Shown: positions 1 through 5,499, counted from the first letter of the stretch. The stretch is 5,499 nucleotides of DNA from Jiangellaceae bacterium (GCA_030146385.1 JASLBX010000364.1:1-5499), one strand, 5' to 3'. Program-made: numbers and translations. Notes: generated by a model not told the origin, from the letters alone.

Positions 1-456
1 GCCGTTCTACGCCATGCCTTGGGTCGCGCGCGTGAGATTGATTCCGACGTTGACATGGGAATCGCCGAGTCCGCGTTGGCGCAGTACCACATGCATCGCG
101 GTGACACCGAAGGTGTGTACGAACTGATCGAAGCATCTCTCGAGCATCTGACAGGCGCACGGCACATCGCATCGACCATCTTGACCCTGGAGGTCATCGC
201 CGAGCTCGGGATCAACGCCGATGAGCCACGCGGGCCGGTGTCTATCCTTGCGGCAACGGCGGCGATCCGGTCGTCGATGGGGACGCGCGTCCCGCCTCAA
301 GCCGCGGTCAGGCTGGAACGACTGATCGAGAGGGGTCGACGGCGGCTCGGCGAAGAATTCGATGGCGTGTACGCGCGTGGCTCATCCATGGGTTTCGGCG
401 AAGTTGTTGACCAGGGACGTGCCTTGCTGGCGCAGCTCAGAAGGCCAGCGCCGTAG
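1..456 (+). CDS. C-terminal end of a large TPR-containing transcriptional regulator (partial, 5' end missing)
   Basis: The reading frame is open from the first base and stops with TAG at 454-456, so about 151 C-terminal residues are visible and the true start lies outside the window. The TTG at 19 is only an internal leucine codon. The visible part is alpha-helical. It ends with a block typical of the C-termini of actinobacterial LuxR/BTAD-type ATPase regulators: an 'A-x-x-L-A-A-T-A-A-I-R' helix, then 'PP', then an arginine-rich helix, then 'FDGVYARGSSMGFGEVV', matching the family pattern F..A.A.GR.M...EAV. From the family I infer a STAND ATPase/TPR regulator. Whether its DNA-binding domain is LuxR-type or BTAD-type cannot be seen. 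It lies 102 bp upstream of, and in the same direction as, another regulator of the same broad class, suggesting tandem paralogues. Confidence 0.72.
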   Translation, partial: AVLRHALGRAREIDSDVDMGIAESALAQYHMHRGDTEGVYELIEASLEHLTGARHIASTILTLEVIAELGINADEPRGPVSILAATAAIRSSMGTRVPPQAAVRLERLIERGRRRLGEEFDGVYARGSSMGFGEVVDQGRALLAQLRRPAP

Positions 457-558
457 CAGCGGTCGGGGTTACTCTGTATCTCTGATTCATACGCCCGACG
501 GGTGGACGTCTCATGTACGAACCTCCGGTAATCGCAGCACCGCTGGGATAACGAAGCG

Positions 559-3500
559 GTGGAAGTTCGACTGCTCGGGCCCTTGGAACTCGTCGAAGGC
601 GGACTGGTCAAGGAGTTGAAGGGCCCCGCTGAGCGGGCTCTACTTGCGCTCCTGGCCACGGAGCCGGGCCGAGTCTTGACCACCGAACGGCTGATCGACG
701 AGCTGTGGGGCGAATCGCTCCCGGCCAACCCAGGCAACGCGTTGCATCTGCGGGTCTCCAAGCTCCGCCGTACGGTCGGGGAGGCGCTCGTCAGAACCCC
801 GGCCGGCTACCGCCTCGACGTCGATCCCGAAAAGGTCGATGCCGTCCGGTTCACCCGCCTCATAGCCAAGGGGGCGTTCGCGGATGCGCTAGCACTGTGG
901 CGGGGAGCACCGCTCGCCGAGTTCATGGACTACGAATGGGCCCGCGCCGAGGCGGCGCGACTGGAGGAGTTGCGCGCCACAGCCACGGAAGAGCTAATGG
1001 AGATGCGGCTCGCGGCTGGTGACCACGTCGCCCTTGTCCCGGAGCTCGAACGGCTGATTGCCGCTGCGCCGCTGCGGGAGCGCCTCAGAAGCCAACTCAT
1101 GATCGCGCTGTATCGCTGTGGTCGGACGGCCGATGCCCTCGCCGCGTACCAGTCGTTCCGGCGCCTTCTTAACGACGAACTCGGCATCGAACCCTCTCCG
1201 ACCCTGCGGCAGCTCGAGACGGCCGTCCTTCGCGACGACCCGTCGCTGGCCAGTCCTACGGCGGCGTCACCAGCACTGACCAATCTTCCCGCACCACTGA
1301 GTTCGCTGATCGGACGCGACCTCGATCTGCGACGGCTCAACGACGTGGTCCCGCGCACGAGACTGGTGACGTTGATCGGACCGGGCGGTGTGGGCAAGAC
1401 CACGCTGGCCATCGCCGCCGCTGGCCAGATGACCGCGGAGCATGCCGCCGGTGTGTGGTTCGTCCCATTGGCGAGCGTGACCAATGGCAGGCGGATCCCA
1501 GGATTGGTCGCGGAGACGCTCCGCATTGCGGATCCCGATAGTTCGTCGCCGCAGCGGCTCGTGGCGTCCTGGCTGAAGGAGCGGCAGGTGCTGCTGCTGC
1601 TCGACAACTGTGAGCATCTGGCTGACCCATGCGCACACTTCGTCGAGCAGCTATTGCGCTCGACGGGCGACGGCGTGCACATCCTTGCCACGAGCCGCGA
1701 GGCGCTTGGAGTTCCAGGTGAGCTGCAGATCCCCGTCCCGCCTCTTGCGCCGGCAGAAGCGGCGTCTCTGTTCACCGAGCGGGCGGCGAGCGTCGCACCG
1801 GACTTCGATCCGGCCTCCAGCCATGAGCACGTGCAGCGGATCTGCGAACGCCTCGACGGCATGCCGTTGGCGATCGAGCTTGCGGCCGCACGCGTCAAGA
1901 TGCTGCCACCGGAGGAGATCGCTGCCCGGCTGGATGACCGTTTCCGCCTGCTGACGTCCGGTCCGAGGACCGCCGAGGCGCGCCACAAGACACTGCGGGC
2001 GACCGTCGACTGGAGTCATGCCTTGCTCACCCGCGACGAGCAAGCCTTGTTCCGACGTGTCGCCGTGTTCCGCGGAGGCTGGACGCTCGCCGCTGCCGAA
2101 GCTGTCTGTGGCGCACCGGACGGTGAAGACGTTATCGACGTGCTCAGCCGGCTGGTGGACCGCTCGCTTGTTGTGGCCGATGCCGGCCGCTTCCGCATGC
2201 TCGAAACCATCCGTGCATATGCCGACGAACAGCTAGACAAGGCAGGCGAACGGTCGACTCTCGCGCAGCGGCACGCGTTGTTCTTCGCGGACTTCGCCGA
2301 ACGCGCGGAGCCGATGTTGCGTGGGCCGGATCAGCACAGGTGGCTCGAAAGGATCCGCACCGAGGAAGCCAATCTGCGGCAGGCGCTGGACTGGGCGCGT
2401 GCGCAGGGGGACTCGGAGGTGGCGTTGCGCCTCGCCGGATCGCTCGGCTGGTACTGGTATGTCGGCCGCCAGGTCGATGGCCGGACTTACATCACCGCCG
2501 CGCTGGACGTGCCTGGACACGGTTCTGACGCTGCCCGTGCGCGCGCGTTGCAGGCCCTATCACTGGCGGTGCGCCCGGTTGGTTGCATCGTCCATCCGAC
2601 GCCGGTGGGAGCTCGTGCCGCCGAGGAGAGCCTCGCCCTGTTCCGGCGAGTAGGCGATGAGGCCGGCGGCGCCATCTCACGACTCCTCGCGGCCGTTGAA
2701 GGAGTCGGATCTGGGGACACCAACCGGTATCTCGACATGGTGGAGCAGGCCAGGTCGACGCTGCGGTCATGTGGGGATGCCTGGGGCGTGGCGCTTGCCG
2801 ACTTCGTGGAGATGGAGATCCGATTGCACCATGGGCAGGCCGAGGCCGCGCTCGCATTAGGACACGAAGCGGCGCGCGCGTTCGACACTCTGGACGACGA
2901 CTGGGGCCGGTCGGCGGTCATGCTGCATCTCGGGTATGGGCTGCGGGTCGCCGGGCGTGTAGACGAGGCGGAGGACATCCTTGACCGCGCTGTAATGCTG
3001 AGTCGTGCCGGCGGACTGCCCAACAATCTGGCCCGCTCGCTCATCGAACTTGGCGAGGCCAGGCTGCACCGCGGGGACGCGGATGGTGCCCTTCCGTGGT
3101 TCGCCGAATGTGAAGCGATCGCTCGCGACCTCGGCAACGACACCCTGATGGCGCTGGCGGCGCTTGGCCGGGGGGCCGCGCGCCGCCTGCGAGGAGAGGT
3201 CGCTGAGGCCGAACGGCGCTACCAGCAGGCGTTGTCGCTATCCACGAATACGGACTTTGCAAAGGGCGTGCTACGGGCACGGATTGGACTGGCCGCGGCG
3301 CGCCTCGACCGTGGCGTGACGGCACAGGTTGCCGCAGAGCTCGAGGCGGCACGGGCAGATGCGGAGGCCCTTGGTGACGAGGGTTTGATCGTCATCGCGA
3401 TCGAGCAACTCGCGCGCGTAGCCGCACTCGGCGGGGATCGGGACGCGTGTCAGCGGCTGCTGGCCGAGGCCCAAGCACGCCGGTCCGCCGCTGCTCGCCC

Positions 3501-3567
3501 ACGTGGTGCTCTCGACCGTCGCGATGCCATCGGCCCGCGCGAACGCAAGGCTCATCGCACGAAATAG
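559..3567 (+). CDS. AfsR/SARP-family regulator: winged helix, BTAD, STAND/NB-ARC-like ATPase and TPR region
   Basis: This gene encodes a cytoplasmic signal-integrating transcription factor of 1002 residues. Residues 1-90 form an OmpR-like winged helix, with 'LLGPLEL' at the start, ELWG at 48-51, VSKLRR at 66-71 and GY at 83-84. Residues 93-230 are the bacterial transcriptional activation domain, with LWRG at 113-116 and 'LNDELGIEPSP' at about 204-214. An ATPase follows, opening with 'LIGRDLDLRRL' near 249. It has Walker A GPGGVGKTT at 274-282, Walker B VLLLLDNCEH at 344-353, sensor-like ATSRE at 377-381 and GMPLAIELAAAR at 434-445. From about 600 onward the protein is built of TPR-like helical pairs. 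The GTG start at 559 is chosen because it gives the canonical N-terminus; its ribosome site is weak (GGGA at 545-548). The family uses ATP-dependent switching to activate transcription, often of secondary-metabolism genes. The target here is unknown. One TTA leucine codon lies at 2857-2859. The 3' end overlaps the convergent HMA gene by 16 bp. Confidence 0.93.
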   Translation: MEVRLLGPLELVEGGLVKELKGPAERALLALLATEPGRVLTTERLIDELWGESLPANPGNALHLRVSKLRRTVGEALVRTPAGYRLDVDPEKVDAVRFTRLIAKGAFADALALWRGAPLAEFMDYEWARAEAARLEELRATATEELMEMRLAAGDHVALVPELERLIAAAPLRERLRSQLMIALYRCGRTADALAAYQSFRRLLNDELGIEPSPTLRQLETAVLRDDPSLASPTAASPALTNLPAPLSSLIGRDLDLRRLNDVVPRTRLVTLIGPGGVGKTTLAIAAAGQMTAEHAAGVWFVPLASVTNGRRIPGLVAETLRIADPDSSSPQRLVASWLKERQVLLLLDNCEHLADPCAHFVEQLLRSTGDGVHILATSREALGVPGELQIPVPPLAPAEAASLFTERAASVAPDFDPASSHEHVQRICERLDGMPLAIELAAARVKMLPPEEIAARLDDRFRLLTSGPRTAEARHKTLRATVDWSHALLTRDEQALFRRVAVFRGGWTLAAAEAVCGAPDGEDVIDVLSRLVDRSLVVADAGRFRMLETIRAYADEQLDKAGERSTLAQRHALFFADFAERAEPMLRGPDQHRWLERIRTEEANLRQALDWARAQGDSEVALRLAGSLGWYWYVGRQVDGRTYITAALDVPGHGSDAARARALQALSLAVRPVGCIVHPTPVGARAAEESLALFRRVGDEAGGAISRLLAAVEGVGSGDTNRYLDMVEQARSTLRSCGDAWGVALADFVEMEIRLHHGQAEAALALGHEAARAFDTLDDDWGRSAVMLHLGYGLRVAGRVDEAEDILDRAVMLSRAGGLPNNLARSLIELGEARLHRGDADGALPWFAECEAIARDLGNDTLMALAALGRGAARRLRGEVAEAERRYQQALSLSTNTDFAKGVLRARIGLAAARLDRGVTAQVAAELEAARADAEALGDEGLIVIAIEQLARVAALGGDRDACQRLLAEAQARRSAAARPRGALDRRDAIGPRERKAHRTK

Positions 3568-3746
3568 CCCGTCGCAACAATCGCGGCCCGTATCGCACTT
3601 GGCGAGACGTCCCTTCCTTCGATCCGCACACTCTTGGTGCTGAGATCGATCTGAAGGGCTACGACACCGTCAACATCGGCGAGCGCGGCGCTGATTGCCC
3701 GGAGATCGTGGCGGCAGTTCATGTCGGGCACCGTCACAACGATCAT
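3552..3746 (-). CDS. Small heavy-metal-associated (HMA) domain protein with degenerate CxxD metal motif
   Basis: The 64-residue product is a single ferredoxin-like HMA domain of the kind found in copper chaperones (CopZ/Atx1) and P-type ATPase N-termini. The visible pattern is a first strand 'IVVTVPDM', the metal loop M9-N10-C11-R12-H13-D14, a helix, then 'VDGVVALQIDLSTKSVRIEG' and a final 'AIRAAIVATGYFV' helix-strand. The length matches stand-alone chaperones. The second cysteine of the usual MxCxxC motif is aspartate 14, with histidine 13 beside it, so ordinary two-cysteine Cu(I) binding is unlikely in the monomer. The ATG at 3744-3746 is supported by a GGGGAG ribosome site (plus-strand 3753-3758), six bases upstream. 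The gene is convergent with the AfsR-like regulator and divergent from the membrane protein at 4124. No P-type ATPase or CsoR-type repressor is visible next to it. Metal specificity is unknown; the fold assignment is firm. Confidence 0.85.
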   Translation of the reverse strand: MIVVTVPDMNCRHDLRAISAALADVDGVVALQIDLSTKSVRIEGRDVSPSAIRAAIVATGYFVR

Positions 3747-3752
3747 GCTCGA

Positions 3753-3758
3753 CTCCCC
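3753..3758 (-). promoter_or_regulatory. Ribosome binding site of the HMA gene
   Basis: On the minus strand this reads GGGGAG, six bases before the ATG at 3746. It supports the chosen start of the HMA protein. Confidence 0.7.
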
Positions 3759-3941
3759 AATTTGAATGCGGGTGTGCTCATGCCCTCACCATGAACGTTC
3801 GTGGTGTCCGATCGCTGTCCGTTTCCCCTGCACTTCGCCGGGGCGTCAGGGCAGGTGGACAGGGCCGGGACAGCGCCAGCTGCGGCCGCCATCACGTGGC
3901 AAGCTTTTGGGCATCAGAATCCGTGGCCCCACTAACCCTGA

Positions 3942-3964
3942 CCGGGGGCTTTTGCCCTATTAGG
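3942..3964. promoter_or_regulatory. Overlapping palindromes GGGC-TTTT-GCCC and CCTA-T-TAGG, weakly DosR-box-like
   Basis: A perfect 4+4 bp palindrome around TTTT (3946-3957) overlaps a second palindrome, CCTA-T-TAGG (3956-3964). Aligned to the mycobacterial DosR/DevR consensus TTSGGGACTWWAGTCCCSAA over 3942-3961, it matches at 11 of 20 positions, mostly in the GGG-CT-WW-G-CC core. It sits between two divergent genes, where an operator could serve either. The symmetry is seen directly; the link to a DosR-type response regulator is only a suggestion. Confidence 0.25.
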
Positions 3965-3991
3965 AACCATCGATCACGATCACGGAAGGCT

Positions 3992-4012
3992 AGGTGCTGA
4001 GCGTCAGCACTT
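3992..4012. promoter_or_regulatory. Perfect inverted repeat GTGCTGA-gcg-TCAGCAC
   Basis: The arms at 3994-4000 and 4004-4010 are exact 7-bp reverse complements around a 3-base centre. As RNA the stem could extend by a G-U and an A-U pair to 3992/4012. No U-tract follows, so a terminator is unlikely. The position, 114 bp upstream of the membrane protein start, suits an operator or a leader hairpin. Function is not known. Confidence 0.4.
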
Positions 4013-4110
4013 CGACGTTTGCTTGAGTCCGGTGTGGAAATGATGTTGACGTACCCCGCAGCCATCCAGACCGGGCTGGACGATGCTCCAGCGGGCTGTC
4101 GGGGCCGGCA

Positions 4111-4116
4111 GGAGGA
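4111..4116 (+). promoter_or_regulatory. Ribosome binding site that fixes the start of the membrane protein gene
   Basis: GGAGGA lies seven bases before the ATG at 4124. It decides against the upstream in-frame start codons, which would add a hydrophilic stretch before the first membrane helix. Confidence 0.85.
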
Positions 4117-4123
4117 CATTGTC

Positions 4124-4495
4124 ATGATCATGATTGTGGTCGGGGTGCTCCTACTGGCTGTGGCGGCGTTCGTGATCGTTACAGCTGTGGTGACCGGTAG
4201 CGACTCGGTACCGGTCGAAGTGTTCAACGTTGACCTCCAACCCACAACCTGGGGTGTGTTCGTAGCCGGCATGGTGACCGGCTTCCTTGTGCTAGCCGGT
4301 GTCGCCGCGTTTGTCGTCGGGGTCCGGCAGGTACAGGCCCGCCGTCATGAGATCGAAGAGCTGCGGCGAAAGGTGGCCATGCTCGAGGGAGAGGAGCCGT
4401 CGGCCGAAGCGGACGAGAATTCGAGTGACGGGCGCGCGGATCAGCCATTCGGCCAGCGGCCCGAGTCGGACAGTCGGCCTGCTTCTATGGCATAG
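4124..4495 (+). CDS. LapA-like (DUF1049-type) small two-helix membrane protein
   Basis: The 123-residue product has a first membrane helix at about 2-23 (beginning MIMIVVGVLLLAV). A short loop with 'VPVEVFNVDLQ' follows at about 29-39. A second membrane helix spans about 43-66, then a basic, heptad-like coil (68-88, 'RQVQARRHEIEELRRKV') and a hydrophilic, acidic, probably disordered tail to residue 123. This helix-loop-helix-basic coil order is that of LapA/DUF1049 proteins, which in proteobacteria (LapA/YciS) work in envelope lipopolysaccharide assembly. Actinobacterial versions have no settled function. By analogy both termini should face the cytoplasm. The ATG at 4124 has a strong GGAGGA site. 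The gene is divergent from the HMA gene and ends 28 bp before the stop of the convergent YceI gene. The topology is clear; the family name is less certain. Confidence 0.8.
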   Translation: MIMIVVGVLLLAVAAFVIVTAVVTGSDSVPVEVFNVDLQPTTWGVFVAGMVTGFLVLAGVAAFVVGVRQVQARRHEIEELRRKVAMLEGEEPSAEADENSSDGRADQPFGQRPESDSRPASMA

Positions 4496-4523
4496 GTCCG
4501 ATCCGCGAGCCGATGACGGACGG

Positions 4524-5081
4524 TCAGTGGCTCTCGGACACGAGATGTGCATCGAATTGAATCTCAACCTCGTCGGCCAGCCTCAGCGCACCGAGGAATG
4601 CTGAGTATGGCTTGATTCCCCACTGGGACTGAATCACGCTTGTACTGCCGCGGACCCGGCCATTCTCGCTGACCGTTCCTCGTACGGTCGCCTGCCGGGT
4701 CACTCCCATGATGGTCAGGTCGCCTTCGACTACGACCGCGTCCGGAGTCGCGCGTACGGACGCGGAACGGAAGGTGATCGCCGGATGCTGCGTGGTGCGC
4801 AGGATCTCACCGATGTTGCGCTTGATCTGAGCGCGATCGGAATCGGTGAGCGGCTTGACGCCGCCCCTCCCTTCCCGTATCTCAAAAGATGCGGCGGCGA
4901 CCTCGACGACGACTGATGACCGGGCGGGATCAGTGCGATCCACGCTAACCCGACCGTTCCAGGAAGTCGCCTCGATGATCAGATCGTGACCGGCTCGCGA
5001 ACCCAACCCGGTACGGCCGGTCTTCAGTAGCAACCGGCCCGATTCGTGCCCCATCCGGTAGACGCCTTCGACTAGCGCCAT
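4524..5081 (-). CDS. YceI-family lipid-binding-fold protein
   Basis: The 185-residue product spans a whole YceI domain, a lipocalin-like beta-barrel that binds isoprenoid or other amphiphilic ligands in characterised members. Recognisable elements are 'GVYRMGHESGRLLLKTGRTGLGS' at about 6-28, RAGHDL at 29-34, 'SFEIREGRGGVKPLTDSDR' at 65-83 and 'LRTTQHPAITFRS' at 94-106. 'GDLTIMGVTRQATV' (120-133) and 'SQWGIKPYSAFLGALRLADEVEI' near the end complete the domain. The 'GSRAGHDL' form and the 'REG.GGVKPLTD.D' insert mark an actinobacterial subgroup. There is no signal peptide, so a cytoplasmic location is expected, unlike the secreted proteobacterial YceI. The ATG at 5081 has only a weak ribosome site. 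The gene is convergent with the membrane protein and divergent from the CARDB gene. The ligand and the role in the cell are unknown. Confidence 0.93.
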   Translation of the reverse strand: MALVEGVYRMGHESGRLLLKTGRTGLGSRAGHDLIIEATSWNGRVSVDRTDPARSSVVVEVAAASFEIREGRGGVKPLTDSDRAQIKRNIGEILRTTQHPAITFRSASVRATPDAVVVEGDLTIMGVTRQATVRGTVSENGRVRGSTSVIQSQWGIKPYSAFLGALRLADEVEIQFDAHLVSESH

Positions 5082-5112
5082 CTCGTCAGACTACGGCGAA
5101 CGGACGCCGGAG

Positions 5113-5131
5113 GATGGTCGCATCTACCATC
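5113..5131. promoter_or_regulatory. Inverted repeat GATGGT-n7-ACCATC between divergent genes
   Basis: Exact 6-bp arms lie at 5113-5118 and 5126-5131, with a 7-base centre. They sit in the 66-bp gap between the divergent YceI and CARDB starts, 17 bp upstream of the CARDB ATG. This is a plausible dyad operator for a dimeric repressor or a short leader hairpin. The symmetry is seen; the function is inferred from position only. Confidence 0.35.
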
Positions 5132-5147
5132 GACGTGGACGTATGCC

Positions 5148-5499
5148 ATGGAGACGACAGCGCCACAGAGCCAGCCCGACCTCGCGGTAGGGCTGATCAC
5201 CGTTCGGGATGCCCATGATCGCCCCGTCGAAGAGGGCGTCGGCCTGCTCTCCCAAATCGCCGAGGTGACGGCGACGATCGAGAACGTTGGTGACGCAGTC
5301 GCCGGGGAGACGACCACGCGGTTCTGGGTGCGAGGCGCGGGAGTCGACCGCGAGCTGCGCGTTATCCATACCCCTGAACTGCTGCCTGGCGACAGGATCG
5401 AGGTCACCGCCCTCTGGGACCTGCGCGATGGTCCCGGGAACTACACGATCACCGTCACCGCGGACGCGTTCTCGCAGATCGAAGAGCTGCGGAAGGACA
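5148..5499 (+). CDS. CARDB-domain protein (partial, 3' end missing)
   Basis: About 117 N-terminal residues are visible before the right edge. After a short hydrophilic leader, 'PDLAVGLITV' (10-19) opens a CARDB domain, an Ig-like beta-sandwich found in cell-adhesion-type and surface proteins. 'AEVTATIENVGDAVAG' (about 37-52), 'TRFWVRG', 'LLPGDRIEVTALWDL' and 'GPGNYTITVTADAFSQIEEL' match the strand pattern of the family, whose domains usually end at a nearby 'N-N' just past this edge. The ATG at 5148 is the only possible common start: the frame has a stop at 5073 and no ATG, GTG or TTG between. The ribosome site is weak (GGAC at 5137-5140); a good GGAGGA at 5109-5114 is too distant. There is no signal peptide in the visible N-terminus, which is unusual for this domain. 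The gene is divergent from YceI. Further domains downstream cannot be seen. Confidence 0.75.
   Translation, partial: METTAPQSQPDLAVGLITVRDAHDRPVEEGVGLLSQIAEVTATIENVGDAVAGETTTRFWVRGAGVDRELRVIHTPELLPGDRIEVTALWDLRDGPGNYTITVTADAFSQIEELRKD

Larger units (their letters stand above)
3747..4123. other. Divergent intergenic region with several inverted repeats
   Basis: This stretch separates the minus-strand HMA gene from the plus-strand membrane protein gene and must hold both promoters. No convincing -35/-10 pair was found. It contains a GGGC-TTTT-GCCC palindrome overlapping CCTA-T-TAGG, a perfect 7-bp-arm palindrome at 3994-4010, and a short tandem CGATCA at 3971-3982. The half nearest the HMA gene also contains an open minus-strand frame (3743-3892) that could be a tiny upstream gene but has no strong support. 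Confidence 0.6.

Noticed and set aside
930..1988. Long minus-strand open frame of 352 codons opposite the AfsR-like gene
   Set aside because: Its translation is serine/arginine-rich low-complexity sequence without domains, typical of an antisense shadow in GC-rich DNA. The plus strand there encodes clear BTAD and ATPase motifs.
3470..3640. Possible frameshift restoring a longer C-terminus for the AfsR-like protein
   Set aside because: I read the other plus frames and neither contains the family's terminal block. One stays open past 3567 but shows no recognisable motif.
4046..4051. TTGACG as a -35 box upstream of the membrane protein gene
   Set aside because: There is no acceptable -10 at 16-18 bp spacing; the bases there read GACCGG.
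4019..4123. N-terminal extension of the LapA-like protein from the upstream start at 4019
   Set aside because: The strong GGAGGA site is placed exactly for the ATG at 4124, and the extension would put a hydrophilic stretch before the first membrane helix.
3892..4272. Minus-strand open frame of 126 codons overlapping the membrane protein gene
   Set aside because: It has a threonine/serine-rich translation with no domain or ribosome site, and it runs through the coding part of a well-supported gene.
4496..4533. Terminator between the convergent membrane protein and YceI genes
   Set aside because: Only 5-bp stems with loops of 16-17 bases can be drawn (GTCCG/CGGAC and GAGCC/GGCTC), with no T-tract on either side.
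5114..5220. Start of the CARDB gene at the ATG at 5114, beside GGAGGA
   Set aside because: That frame reaches a stop after about 33 codons and does not encode the CARDB residues.

Overview
The base composition is high-GC with strong G/C preference at third codon positions. The gene families (BTAD/AfsR-type regulators with a STAND ATPase, a short HMA protein, a LapA-like two-helix membrane protein, a 'RAGHDL'-type YceI protein and a CARDB protein) fit a chromosomal segment of a filamentous or related actinomycete. The genus cannot be told from the sequence. There are no RNA genes, insertion sequences, CRISPR arrays or integration signatures.

Layout. Positions 1-456 (+) hold the C-terminal end of a large TPR-type regulator whose start lies off the left edge. 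It is followed in the same direction by a complete 1002-residue AfsR/SARP-family regulator (559-3567, +): winged helix, BTAD, ATPase and helical repeats. The two regulators look like tandem paralogues of the same broad class. The second gene meets a 64-residue heavy-metal-associated (HMA) domain protein on the minus strand (3552-3746) tail to tail, with 16 bp of overlap. A roughly 377-bp divergent intergenic region (3747-4123) separates the HMA gene from a small membrane protein gene (4124-4495, +). This region carries several inverted repeats, including a perfect 7-bp-arm palindrome and a weak DosR-like palindrome. The membrane gene converges on a YceI-family gene (4524-5081, -). A divergent CARDB-domain gene begins at 5148 (+) and runs off the right edge.

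Function. The regulator pair probably senses a signal through its ATPase/TPR part and controls transcription of unknown targets; no biosynthetic cluster is visible here. The right half looks like a set of small single-gene units (metal-binding-fold protein, envelope protein, lipid-binding-fold protein, adhesion-type domain) rather than one operon, because orientation alternates from gene to gene. I see no clear evidence of a wholly new system. The points most worth a second look are the HMA protein whose second metal-binding cysteine is replaced by aspartate, the single TTA leucine codon in the AfsR-like gene, and the palindromes in the two divergent intergenic regions.
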